From NCBI RefSeq assembly GCF_003991875.1, contig NZ_CP031423.1, positions 2,232,001 through 2,296,000 on the forward strand: a DNA stretch of 64,000 nucleotides, given 5' to 3'. Made by a program: the position numbers and the translations under genes. The DNA comes from Microbacterium lemovicicum (lineage in GTDB: Bacteria; Actinomycetota; Actinomycetes; Actinomycetales; Microbacteriaceae). Under the pieces are notes generated by a model that searched no databases, was not told the DNA's origin, and saw nothing but the letters and a program-made list of their open reading frames with translations. Below, one piece after another: positions 9,130-17,853 of this stretch; within the stretch, counting starts at the first letter, position 1, and every line of letters begins with the position of its first letter.

Positions 9130-11295
9130 ATGACCACGCCCGACCTCGACGCCCTCCTCGCCCGGATGAGCCCGGCCGACAAGCTCGCCCAGCTGCAGAT
9201 CCTCTGGCGCCGCGACGAGGCCGATGCGCTCGCTCTCGCCCGCGCCGGCATCGGCGCTCTGTTCTGGCCGCAGAGTGCGGAGAAGACGAACGCCCTGCAG
9301 CGCGCCGCCGTCGAGGAGAGCGCCCACGGCATCCCCCTGCTCATCGGTCTCGATGTCGTGCACGGGCAGTTCACGATCTTCCCCACTCCCCTCGCCCAGG
9401 CGGCGAGCTTCGATCTCGCCGTCGCAGAGGCGGACGCCCTCGTGTCCGCGACGGAGGCACGGTCGGGCGGCGTCACCTGGACCTTCTCGCCCATGGTCGA
9501 CGTCACACGCGATCCTCGGTGGGGACGCGTGGTCGAGGGATTCGGCGAGGACTCCTTCCTCACGTCGGCCTTCGGCGCCGCGAAGGTGCGCGGCTACCAG
9601 GGCGACGACCTGAGCTCCTCCGAGCGCATCGCCTCCTGCCTCAAGCACTTCGTGGCCTACGGGGCGGCCGAAGGCGGACGCGACTACAACACGACCGACA
9701 TGTCGTGGCGGCGGCTGCGCGAGACGTACCTGACGCCTTTCCGCGCCGGCGTCGACGCCGGCGCGGCCACCGTCATGGCCTCCTTCAACTCCCTCAACGG
9801 CACGCCCATGCACGCGAACCGCCGGCTGCTGACCGAGGTGCTCAGCGACGAGTACGGCTTCGGCGGTGTCGTGGTCGGCGACGCCGACGGCGTGCTGCAG
9901 CTGGCCGTCCACGGAGTGGCCGCAGACGAGGTCGATGCGATCGGCCGGGCGCTCTCCGCGGGCCTGGACGTCGTGATGGGCGGCATCGAGCTCACCGCCG
10001 ACGGCGAGCCCATCCTCGATCACGTCTCCCCGGCACGCATCGACGACGCCGTCCTGCGGATCCTCCGCCTCAAGCGCGACCTCGGCCTGTTCGAGCACCC
10101 GTACGCGGATGCCGCGGCCGAGCGCTCCGCGCCCACGTCCGACACGCTGGACGAGGCCCTCCATGCCGCGGAGCGATGCCCCGTGCTGCTCAAGAACGAC
10201 GGCGGTCTGCTGCCGATCGCGGACGAGCCGCGTCGCATCCTCCTGACGGGACCCTACGCGCGCAGCACCGACCACCTCGGCGCCTGGGTGCAGCACTTCG
10301 GCGCCGAGGCGGGCACGTTGTCCGACGCCCTCGCCGCGCAGCTGCCCCAGGCGTCGTGGACGATCGCCGACGGGGCCGACTTCCTGGCGCCGTCCGCCCC
10401 GCAGATCGAGGAGGCCGTCGCCCTCGCCGCAGACCACGACCTCGTCGTCGTCGCCGTCGGCGAGCCGAGCTCGATCTCCGGCGAGGCCAGCTCGCGCAGC
10501 GACATCCGTCTCCCGGGGGACCAGACCGCGCTCATCCGCGCCATCGCGGCGACCGGCGTGCCCTTCGTCGTGCTGCTGGCGAGCGGACGTCCCCTCGTCG
10601 TCGAGGACTGGATCGACGATGCGCCCGCGGTGCTGCTCACGTGGCACCTCGGCACGCGCGGCCCCGAGGCGATCGCCCGCGTCGTCGCGGGTGCGGTGGA
10701 TGCCGGCGGACGGCTGCCCATGACGTTCCCGCGGTCCGTCGGGCAGATCCCCGTCCATCACGACCACGAGCGCACCGGTCGGCCCGCGCGCACCGGTGGG
10801 TCGCTCGACGTGGAGCGCTGGGACGTCGGGCTGCAGGGCCCGAACAACCTGGACGACTACTACAGCTCGAAGTACCTCGACCTCGACCTCGGGCCGCGGT
10901 TCGCGTTCGGGCACGGACTGTCGTACACGACCTTCCGGCTCGACGGTGCGCAGCTGGACACTCCGACGGTGTCGGCGGGCGATCTTCGCGCGGGAGCTCT
11001 GCTGACCGTGCGGGTCGACGTGCACAACACCGGGCAGCGCGACGGCGACGATGTGGTCCTCCTCCACCTCGCCGACCCCGTGGCCACGCTGGCACAGCCG
11101 GTGCAGCGCCTGCGGGGCTTCCGGCGCGTCACCGTGCCGGCCGGAGAGAAGACGACGGTGACCCTGCAGGTAGGGTGGGACGACCTCGGCTTCTGGGACG
11201 ACGACAGCCGCTACGTCGTCGAGCCGGGCGAGCTGGTACTCACGATCACCGACGGAACGGATGCCACACCGCTCACGGTGCTCGTCACCGGGTGA
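9130..11295 (+). CDS. Glycoside hydrolase family 3 (beta-glucosidase type)
   Basis: 721-residue GH3 enzyme. The N-terminal (alpha/beta)8 domain carries GLDVVHGQFTIFPTPLAQAA, DPRWGRVVEGFGED and KHFVAYGAAEGG; the catalytic nucleophile Asp is expected in GVVVGDADGVLQL. The second domain (PVLLKNDGGLLPI) supplies the acid/base Glu, and an Fn3-like domain (LLTVRVDVHNTGQRDGDDVV) closes the protein. No signal peptide, so it is cytoplasmic. GAG-rich Shine-Dalgarno lies just upstream. It probably removes terminal beta-linked glucose or xylose from imported oligosaccharides or aryl glycosides. It ends 11 bases inside the convergent Gfo/Idh/MocA gene. Confidence 0.92.
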   Translation: MTTPDLDALLARMSPADKLAQLQILWRRDEADALALARAGIGALFWPQSAEKTNALQRAAVEESAHGIPLLIGLDVVHGQFTIFPTPLAQAASFDLAVAEADALVSATEARSGGVTWTFSPMVDVTRDPRWGRVVEGFGEDSFLTSAFGAAKVRGYQGDDLSSSERIASCLKHFVAYGAAEGGRDYNTTDMSWRRLRETYLTPFRAGVDAGAATVMASFNSLNGTPMHANRRLLTEVLSDEYGFGGVVVGDADGVLQLAVHGVAADEVDAIGRALSAGLDVVMGGIELTADGEPILDHVSPARIDDAVLRILRLKRDLGLFEHPYADAAAERSAPTSDTLDEALHAAERCPVLLKNDGGLLPIADEPRRILLTGPYARSTDHLGAWVQHFGAEAGTLSDALAAQLPQASWTIADGADFLAPSAPQIEEAVALAADHDLVVVAVGEPSSISGEASSRSDIRLPGDQTALIRAIAATGVPFVVLLASGRPLVVEDWIDDAPAVLLTWHLGTRGPEAIARVVAGAVDAGGRLPMTFPRSVGQIPVHHDHERTGRPARTGGSLDVERWDVGLQGPNNLDDYYSSKYLDLDLGPRFAFGHGLSYTTFRLDGAQLDTPTVSAGDLRAGALLTVRVDVHNTGQRDGDDVVLLHLADPVATLAQPVQRLRGFRRVTVPAGEKTTVTLQVGWDDLGFWDDDSRYVVEPGELVLTITDGTDATPLTVLVTG

Positions 11296-12280
11296 TCTCG
11301 CTGCGGATGGCGTCGAGGGTGCGGTAGACGGCCGCGGTCGTCGCCGCCGTGTGCAGCGGATGCTCGAGAGCACCGCTGTGGACGGCCGCGACCACCGCGC
11401 GCAGCATGGGCACGTAGCCGTTGCCCTCGCGCTCGACCTCGACGACCTCCTCGCAGTGCTGCCCGCGCCCGATGTGGTGGTGGACGGTGAGCTGAGACGC
11501 CCACCAGAAGCCCCGGGGGATGGTCACGAAGGCCTCGGTGCCGCCGACGGCCGCCGACGTGTCCAGCCAGTCGACCATCGAGCTCGCCCCGTGCGCGAAC
11601 CGCCCGTCCGCCCAGCCCAGGGTGAACTCCTCGCGGAGGTCCACGCCGTCCTCTCGCACCGTTCCCGACGCCCGGATCGAGTCCGGTGGGCCGAAGAGCG
11701 TGTGGGCCAGCGTGACCGGGTAGATCCCCTGATCCAGCAGCGCGCTTCCTCCCGGCTTCCACCGACTGCTGTCGTCCTGCGGAAACGGCGCGCCGAACGC
11801 GGCGCGGAGGCTGCGGACCTCGCCGAGCACTCCCTCGCCGATGAGGGCGACCAGGCGGGCGATCAGCGGATTGAACGACATCCACATCGCCTCCATGAGG
11901 AAGACGCCGGCATCCGCGGCGCGGGTCGTGAGCTCTCGCACCTGTTCTTCACTCATGCCCAGCGGCTTCTCGCAGAGGACGTGCCGGCGCGCGGCGATGG
12001 CCTCCGACGCGACATCGAAGTGCGTGACGTGGGGCGTGGCGATGTAGACCGCGTCGACCGCGCCGAACATCTCCGACCGGTCCGTGAATCGGCCGGCGAT
12101 GTCGAACTCGTCGGCGAACGCGTCCGCGCGCGCACGGTCGCGCGAGGCCACCGCGACCACCTCCGCATCCGGCACGAGCGCGAAGTCCGAGACCATCTGA
12201 CGGCTGATGCCGCCCGTGCCGACGACTCCCCAGCGCAGGGGACGTCGCGCCGCGTCCTGCGGCGCGACGGCGTCAGACAC
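11285..12280 (-). CDS. Gfo/Idh/MocA-family oxidoreductase
   Basis: 331-residue NAD(P)-dependent dehydrogenase. The N-terminal Rossmann fold is WGVVGTGGISRQM; the CEKPLG motif (Lys-Pro at the active site) and the downstream GGSALLDQGIYPV stretch are standard for the family. GTG start, overlapping the end of the GH35-like gene by 8 bases, so it is the last gene of the long operon starting with the fusion protein at 19155. Members oxidise sugars, inositols or keto-sugars; here it may process a sugar released by the glycoside hydrolases or reduce a keto intermediate. Substrate unknown. Confidence 0.88.
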   Translation of the reverse strand: MSDAVAPQDAARRPLRWGVVGTGGISRQMVSDFALVPDAEVVAVASRDRARADAFADEFDIAGRFTDRSEMFGAVDAVYIATPHVTHFDVASEAIAARRHVLCEKPLGMSEEQVRELTTRAADAGVFLMEAMWMSFNPLIARLVALIGEGVLGEVRSLRAAFGAPFPQDDSSRWKPGGSALLDQGIYPVTLAHTLFGPPDSIRASGTVREDGVDLREEFTLGWADGRFAHGASSMVDWLDTSAAVGGTEAFVTIPRGFWWASQLTVHHHIGRGQHCEEVVEVEREGNGYVPMLRAVVAAVHSGALEHPLHTAATTAAVYRTLDAIRSEITR

Positions 12281-13907
12281 GGACCAGGCGGATGCGGGTC
12301 GCCCCGACGTGGTGGGTGGGCACGAGATGGAGCCGCTCGTCGCCGTTGAGGATGCGACCGGAGACCAGTCGTCCGTCCTCGAGCAGGAGCTCCTCCACCT
12401 CGTCGATCTCCACTCTGCGGCCGGTGACGAAGAAGTCGAGCGCGAGCTCGCGGCCGACGACGATGAAGCTGTCGTCGCCGGTGCCGATGATCAGACCGAA
12501 CGGCCGGCTGTCTCCGGCGTGCGGCACCTCGGCACCCGGCAGCGACTCATCCGGCACCGACACCTCGAGGTCGGGCACGAAGACGCCCGCATCCAGCAGC
12601 ATCCGATGGAGGAGGGCGAGACCGGCGCGCACGGTGACGTCGACGCCGTCGATGTGCACCGTCGCCTGGTCGGTCTCAGGCTCCAGCACCACCGCGGCGA
12701 TGCTTCCCCGCTGCTGGGCGGCCGCGATCTCCTCTTCCAGCGCGGCCAGGAGGCCGACGGTGGCGGCGACCTGGCCGTCGGGGTTGAGGTCGTTCGCGCC
12801 GAACGCCGACCAGCCCACCGCGCGGTACCGGCCCACGGCGCGCACGAGCTCGCCCGCGCGCGGCCGGCACTCGGGCACGAACAGCGGCTGCGCTCCGGTG
12901 GCGTAATCTGCCATCGCCGCGTCCGCGTCCTGGACGTAGATGTCCGGCCCGAGGAGGGCGAGCGAGGGAGCGACGGCGTGCCAGATGTCGAGCACGCGCG
13001 AGGACGGGCCGCCGCTGGGCCACTGGCCGGGCTCGTCCTGTCCCGGCTGCGGACCGAGCCAGGCGTTGGCGTACATCGGGATGTCGGCGATCGCGCGTCC
13101 GCGAGAGGCGAGGTGCTCGACGTAGCTCGCGAACCCCCACGCCATGAACACCTCGTGCGCCGCTGAGCTGTCGCCGAAGACCTCGCGCCAGGAGCCGGCG
13201 GATCGCTGCCCGGCCGTCTCCCACAGCGTGCGGGCGAGGGTCGTCGGGGCGGATGCGTCGCGGACATGCGCCACGAGATCCGTCGGAACCGCGGACGTCC
13301 ACGCCTGTTCTGCGGTCGCGCTGCGGTCACGGCTGTCGCCGAGAAGCCCCGACTCGTTCTCGACCTGCACCATGGCCACGGTGCCGTCGGCGTCGGCCGC
13401 AACGATGTGGCGGATGAGGGCCTCGAACGCCGTCGCGTCCGCCTCCCTCAGCTCCGCGCCGAAGACCGACAGCACCGGCTTCGCCATCGCCCCGTCGTAG
13501 CTGAATGCCTGCGCGCGGGTCTGCTCGACCTCGGCGCGCGGGAAGCGCGACGTGTCCGCCCGCACCCAGCGGGGCGCATAGGTGGACGCGGCGTTCTTGT
13601 AGGCACCGAACCACAGCAGCACCAGCCGCAGTCCGCCCCGGCGCGCCTCCGTGATCATGGCGTCGACCAGACCGAAGTCGAACGAGCCCTCGACGGGCTC
13701 GCACAGCGCCCAGCTGACCGGGGCGAGCACGGTGTTCGCCCCGATCCGCCGCAGGTGCGCGAAGGAATCGGCGATCGCCCGCGGCGACGAGGACGAGGAG
13801 TTGTGCACCTGGCCGCCCAGGAGGAGGGCGGGGACGCCGTCGCGCGAGAGCGCGAACGGCGCCTCGGCGGAGATCGCCCAGGGGCGGGTGGTGGGCTGGT
13901 CGGTCAT
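12273..13907 (-). CDS. GH35-like beta-galactosidase (DUF5597-type C-terminus)
   Basis: 544-residue TIM-barrel hydrolase of clan A. PALLLGGQVHNSSSSSPRAI near the N-terminus, NTVLAPVSWALCEPVEG, then VQVENESGLLG (predicted acid/base Glu) and LFVPECRPRAGE (predicted nucleophile Glu) are the expected motifs; the last 150 residues form beta-sandwich domains of the DUF5597 kind. GAGGAG precedes the ATG. It is cytoplasmic by lack of a signal peptide. It sits between GH43 and Gfo/Idh/MocA genes in the operon. Activity could be beta-galactosidase or a related exo-glycosidase. Confidence 0.85.
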   Translation of the reverse strand: MTDQPTTRPWAISAEAPFALSRDGVPALLLGGQVHNSSSSSPRAIADSFAHLRRIGANTVLAPVSWALCEPVEGSFDFGLVDAMITEARRGGLRLVLLWFGAYKNAASTYAPRWVRADTSRFPRAEVEQTRAQAFSYDGAMAKPVLSVFGAELREADATAFEALIRHIVAADADGTVAMVQVENESGLLGDSRDRSATAEQAWTSAVPTDLVAHVRDASAPTTLARTLWETAGQRSAGSWREVFGDSSAAHEVFMAWGFASYVEHLASRGRAIADIPMYANAWLGPQPGQDEPGQWPSGGPSSRVLDIWHAVAPSLALLGPDIYVQDADAAMADYATGAQPLFVPECRPRAGELVRAVGRYRAVGWSAFGANDLNPDGQVAATVGLLAALEEEIAAAQQRGSIAAVVLEPETDQATVHIDGVDVTVRAGLALLHRMLLDAGVFVPDLEVSVPDESLPGAEVPHAGDSRPFGLIIGTGDDSFIVVGRELALDFFVTGRRVEIDEVEELLLEDGRLVSGRILNGDERLHLVPTHHVGATRIRLVRV

Positions 13908-13969
13908 GGGGCTCCTCGGCAGGTCTGCGGCGGTCCGTGTTCGGACGTGGGGGTCAGGGGTGTCGGGCG

Positions 13970-15448
13970 TCAGGACAGCGGTGTGTAGCGGAAGTCGCGG
14001 AACACCGCCTCGCCCTCACCCGACGCATACAGCGCGGGGCGGAGGCTCAGCAGGTCGCCGATCGTGTTGGCGTGGTAGCCGGACGTCTCGTAGCGCACGT
14101 AGTGACGCTCCCACTCCCCGCCGTCGGCACGGAACCACCCGGTCACGATGTGCGCGTCGTTGCGGATCCGCAGCGTCAGGCGGTCAGCGATCGGCACAGG
14201 CTGTCGCCAGTGCGTCCGGATGCCGCCGGAGTAGCTGCGCATCCCCTGCCCGTCGATGCCCATGCCGACGAACAGCCGGTTGTTGAAGAAGAGCAGCAGC
14301 CCGGCCTCGCCGTGGAGCGCGGTCGCATCGACGTCGACCTCCACCTCGTAGGAGTGGTCGCCGGTCAGCATCGCGAGCGGCGATGTGTCGCCGATCCCCG
14401 CGCCCTTCCCCGTCAGCCGCAGCCCGTCGTCGAGGCGCACGCGGTCGAGCTCATCGGGTGACGGCGCGTGGAAGCCCCACCGCTCCCCCAGAGCGAGCGT
14501 CGAGAAGTCGTCGACGACCTCGGCAGACGGATGCTGCGGCGCAGCGCCCGAGGGAGCCTCGAGCTCTCCGCCGATATCCGTGACTCCTGCCTCCGGCCAG
14601 CCGTCGGCGGTCCAGGTGATCGGCTCGAGGAGGATCTGCCGCCCCAGCGTGCGGTAGCCGTTCTCGTAGCCGTGCGAGACCATCCACCACGCGTCGTCGT
14701 CCACGTTCGCCCCGGGACCGGGCACGAGGGTGGCGTGCCCGCGCGACCACCAGTGCTCCCCGGCATCCGTCGTCCGGGCGATCGGGTTGCGCGGGTGGTT
14801 CTCCCACGGACCGTGCACCGAGCGCGAGCGGGCGACGATCACCATATGGCCCGTCGCCGGCCCTGCGGTCCCCCCGACCGCGCTGACGATGTAGAACCAC
14901 TCCCCGCGCCGGAGCAGTTTGGGCCCTTCGAGGGCGTAGGCCTCCGTGACCCACTCGTCGGGGTAGCGCCAGCCGTCGTAGACCTTCTCGAGCTCGCCGA
15001 CCGTCGACAGCCCGTCATCGGTGAGCCCGACGCGGCGGATGCCGTTCACGAAGAGCCACCGCCTGCCGTCCTCGCCCACGACGTGTCCGGGGTCGATGGC
15101 CCCCCGGATGCCGAGGTCGACCGGCTCCGACCACGGCCCCGCCATGGCGTCGGCGTGGATCACGAAGATCGAGGCGTCGGTCAGCGTCGACCACGGCGTC
15201 GGGATGAACGGGATGTAGATGAAGAAGCGTCCGTCGTGCCCGGCGATGTCGACCGCGAAGGTGTTGCCGATCGGCTTCGGGAGCGCGGCTGTGACATACG
15301 TCCAGTTCACGAGGTCGGTGGAGCGGTAGAGGAGCAGTCCGGGCGCCGCCTCGAACGAGGAGTACGTCATCCAGTACTCGTCGCCGACCTTGATGATCGC
15401 GGGGTCGGGCCGGTCACCGGCCAGGATCGGGTTGGTGAAGGTGGTCAT
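13970..15448 (-). CDS. Glycoside hydrolase family 43
   Basis: 492 residues. The five-bladed propeller starts with NPILAGDRPDPAIIKVGDEY, where Asp15 is the family's general base; the acid Glu is expected in the ALEGPKLLRRGEWFYI strand. A second beta-sandwich follows (DDFSTLALGERWGFH), as in GH43 enzymes with an XynB-like C-terminal module. The gene's ATG overlaps the TGA of the esterase gene (ATGA). Activities known in the family are beta-xylosidase and alpha-L-arabinofuranosidase; the cytoplasmic location suits trimming of imported oligosaccharides or glycosides. Confidence 0.9.
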   Translation of the reverse strand: MTTFTNPILAGDRPDPAIIKVGDEYWMTYSSFEAAPGLLLYRSTDLVNWTYVTAALPKPIGNTFAVDIAGHDGRFFIYIPFIPTPWSTLTDASIFVIHADAMAGPWSEPVDLGIRGAIDPGHVVGEDGRRWLFVNGIRRVGLTDDGLSTVGELEKVYDGWRYPDEWVTEAYALEGPKLLRRGEWFYIVSAVGGTAGPATGHMVIVARSRSVHGPWENHPRNPIARTTDAGEHWWSRGHATLVPGPGANVDDDAWWMVSHGYENGYRTLGRQILLEPITWTADGWPEAGVTDIGGELEAPSGAAPQHPSAEVVDDFSTLALGERWGFHAPSPDELDRVRLDDGLRLTGKGAGIGDTSPLAMLTGDHSYEVEVDVDATALHGEAGLLLFFNNRLFVGMGIDGQGMRSYSGGIRTHWRQPVPIADRLTLRIRNDAHIVTGWFRADGGEWERHYVRYETSGYHANTIGDLLSLRPALYASGEGEAVFRDFRYTPLS

Positions 15449-16365
15449 CGTTCCTCGAGGATCCAGTCGACGATCGCCTCGACCGTGGGGCGGGCGGTGG
15501 GATCGGCCGGCTCATTGATGTGTCCGTGATCGGCGTCGGGTTCGAGGTGGAGCGCGACAGGGACACCCGCATCCGCGAGCACCCCGGCGAATGCCTCGCC
15601 GGAGGGACGCAGTCCGTCCTTCTCGCACACCACGATGAGCGTCGGCGGGAAGCCGGCCGCGCTGCCGATGCCGGGCCACGCGTACGGATCTGCCAGCGCC
15701 TCCGCCCGGCCGGAGTAGTTCATGGCCAGCGCCATCCAGGGCGCCGCGGGGTCCGGCGTCCGGCCGGGCTCGCCGGGGTGGAGCGCCGGGTAGACCAGCA
15801 CGAGTCCCGAGGGCACCTCCTCGCCGGTGTCGCGCAGACGCGCGACGATCCCCGCTGTCAGGTTGCCCCCCGCACTCGCCCCGCCGAGCACCACGGAGTC
15901 AGGACCGACGTCGAAGAGCTCCTCGGCATGGGCCAGTGCGTGCCGCCAGCCGATCAGCACATCGTCGGCGGGCTCGGGGAAGTGCACGTCGCCCCGGCAC
16001 TTGACGTAGTCCAGCGCCAGCACGGGGATGCCCTGTGCCGCCAGCTCGAGGGCCACCCAGTTCGACTCCGGCATGTCGAGATGACCGCCGATGAACGCGC
16101 CGCCGTGCACCCAGACGAGGGCGCGACCGGGTGCCGCAGCCGTCGTGTCCCGGTAGAGCCGGGCCTCGATCAGGCGTCTGTCCGGGCAGTCCAGGCGCAG
16201 GTCCGATGTCTGCACTCCCGCCAGGTGCGGGAAGCGACGGCGCAGCGATGTCGTGTCGATGTCGGGCCGCGGGTCGGCCGGCTCTCCGTGCTCGCGAAGG
16301 TAGGCGAGGCTCTTCGCGAGCGGCATCGCGCGGAGATCGACCGCTGCGTCCGCCGGCCCGCTCAC
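15445..16365 (-). CDS. Alpha/beta hydrolase, HSL-type esterase
   Basis: 306-residue esterase. The oxyanion motif HGGAFIGG lies near residues 87-94, the nucleophile Ser164 is in GASAGG, and Asp (CEKDGLRP) and His (DADHGHINE) complete the triad, all in the hormone-sensitive-lipase order. The start is the GTG overlapping the preceding TGA (GTGA at 16362-16365); a much longer open frame into the upstream gene has no support. Both ends overlap neighbours by 4 bases, so it is translationally coupled within the operon. Acyl groups on sugars or phenolic esters are plausible substrates. Confidence 0.88.
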   Translation of the reverse strand: MSGPADAAVDLRAMPLAKSLAYLREHGEPADPRPDIDTTSLRRRFPHLAGVQTSDLRLDCPDRRLIEARLYRDTTAAAPGRALVWVHGGAFIGGHLDMPESNWVALELAAQGIPVLALDYVKCRGDVHFPEPADDVLIGWRHALAHAEELFDVGPDSVVLGGASAGGNLTAGIVARLRDTGEEVPSGLVLVYPALHPGEPGRTPDPAAPWMALAMNYSGRAEALADPYAWPGIGSAAGFPPTLIVVCEKDGLRPSGEAFAGVLADAGVPVALHLEPDADHGHINEPADPTARPTVEAIVDWILEER

Positions 16366-17837
16366 GCGGGTTGCGTCTGACGCATGGCGGAGCGGATGAG
16401 ATCGTGCTGCTTGCGCACGAGCAGCAACGGGTCGACCTCGCCCAGCTCGGCGAAGGCGTGACCCTCCCACTCGCTCGACCAGTAGCCGCGGTAGCCGCCC
16501 TCGACGAACACGCGCACGAGCTCCGGGTAGTCGATGGCCGGCTCCTGGCCGTTCTCGTCGATGTCGTAGAACTTCGCGTGCACATGGAGGATCTGCGGCA
16601 TGATATCGGCCCACTCCTGCGGCGCGACGTGACCGTGCATGTTGAAGGCCAGGTGTGCGAACGACCCCAGTCGACCCGGGTCGAAGTCCCGTCCCTTGAG
16701 GTACCCGATGAACTCCTGCTGACGCTCCTGCATCGTGGCGTCGGTCGCCCAGATCGTCTGCAGGCGCTCGACGGCCTCACCGTCGAGGCCGGCGCGCGAC
16801 ACGGCGCGCAGCAACGTCGGCGACATGGCGTGCATCGTCGAGGAGAAGTCCGCGACGAAGCCGAGCAGAGGCGAGTCCAGCTCGGCGTACGTGTCGCGCA
16901 CCTTGAGGATCGCCTCGGCGTTCGGGCCCATCGGTGCGTGGATCTCGTAGGCGAGCTTGAGCTCGAGCTCCTCGGCGATCGGCAGCAGGCGGCGCAGCAG
17001 CTCCGGCTTGGCCGACTGGATGCGCACGAGCGGGAAGCCGAGCTTCTTGGCGCCGCGGAACATCAGCTCGCTGAAGTCGAACTCCTCATCGGGCGTCATG
17101 TCACGATCGCGCCGGCGGCCCATGTCGAGGTTCGCGCCGAACGAGCTGGCGTCGAAGCCGTGGCGGTCGAACGCGTCGCGCCACGTGCGGGCGAAGTCGT
17201 CGGACACCACGGGATACGTGGGCACGACCTGGCTCGCGACGATCTCGATGCCCGGGCCGATGCCGAGCTCGGCGACGCGGTCGAGCAGGCCGTCGAAGTC
17301 GAACCACCCGGCGCGGAACTCGGCGCTGGCCGAGTAGAGGGTCAGTCCGAGCTTGAACGGATCGTGCTCGGTCGCCTCGGGTGCCGGCGGCACATCGGAG
17401 ACGAGGGCCGGAGCCGCCGCATCCTGATCCGTCACCGTGAGCGTCCTGACGTCGCGGACGAAGTTCGGCACGTACATACCCGGGCCGCCGTCCTGGCCGG
17501 GCGCGATCTGCATGTACGGCAGCCGCAGCTGGCCGATCAGGGTGATCTCGTGGGTCTCTCCGAGTGCGACGGGAGCCTCACGGCGCACCACGAGCAGCGG
17601 ATGCTCCTGGAGGAACCACAGCGTCTCGCTCTGGTCGGGCAGCTCGTCGAGCGCGTAGGTGCGGTCGCCCAGCTCGAAGCTCAGGTCGGCGGCGTCCACC
17701 GCCGCGCCGTCGACGGTGAGCTCGAGCGAGCCGACCGACGACAGCCAGAGGCTGCGGTACCAGGGGATGGTGAGGCGCAGCGCAAGACCGTCGGCGTGCG
17801 TGCGGAGGCTGTCGTCGTGGATGAGTCCGTTGGGCAT
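16362..17837 (-). CDS. DUF6379 + xylose-isomerase-like TIM barrel fusion (C-glycoside deglycosidase-like), paralogue 2
   Basis: 491 residues in two parts. Residues about 1-135 form a beta-rich domain (WYRSLWLSSVGSLELTVDG, ALDELPDQSETLWFLQEHPL, LRLPYMQ) that matches DUF6379, the beta subunit of C-glycoside deglycosidases. Residues about 170-491 form a TIM barrel of the AP-endonuclease-2 group, the alpha-subunit fold. Candidate metal ligands are Glu in AYEIHAP, Asp in FVADFSS, His in HVHAKFYD and Glu in SSEWEG. Known enzymes use two separate chains, so this is an unusual single-chain form. It lies 16 bases after paralogue 1. Function is inferred from family recall. Confidence 0.75.
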   Translation of the reverse strand: MPNGLIHDDSLRTHADGLALRLTIPWYRSLWLSSVGSLELTVDGAAVDAADLSFELGDRTYALDELPDQSETLWFLQEHPLLVVRREAPVALGETHEITLIGQLRLPYMQIAPGQDGGPGMYVPNFVRDVRTLTVTDQDAAAPALVSDVPPAPEATEHDPFKLGLTLYSASAEFRAGWFDFDGLLDRVAELGIGPGIEIVASQVVPTYPVVSDDFARTWRDAFDRHGFDASSFGANLDMGRRRDRDMTPDEEFDFSELMFRGAKKLGFPLVRIQSAKPELLRRLLPIAEELELKLAYEIHAPMGPNAEAILKVRDTYAELDSPLLGFVADFSSTMHAMSPTLLRAVSRAGLDGEAVERLQTIWATDATMQERQQEFIGYLKGRDFDPGRLGSFAHLAFNMHGHVAPQEWADIMPQILHVHAKFYDIDENGQEPAIDYPELVRVFVEGGYRGYWSSEWEGHAFAELGEVDPLLLVRKQHDLIRSAMRQTQPA

Positions 17838-17853
17838 GACGTCGAGTCCCGTC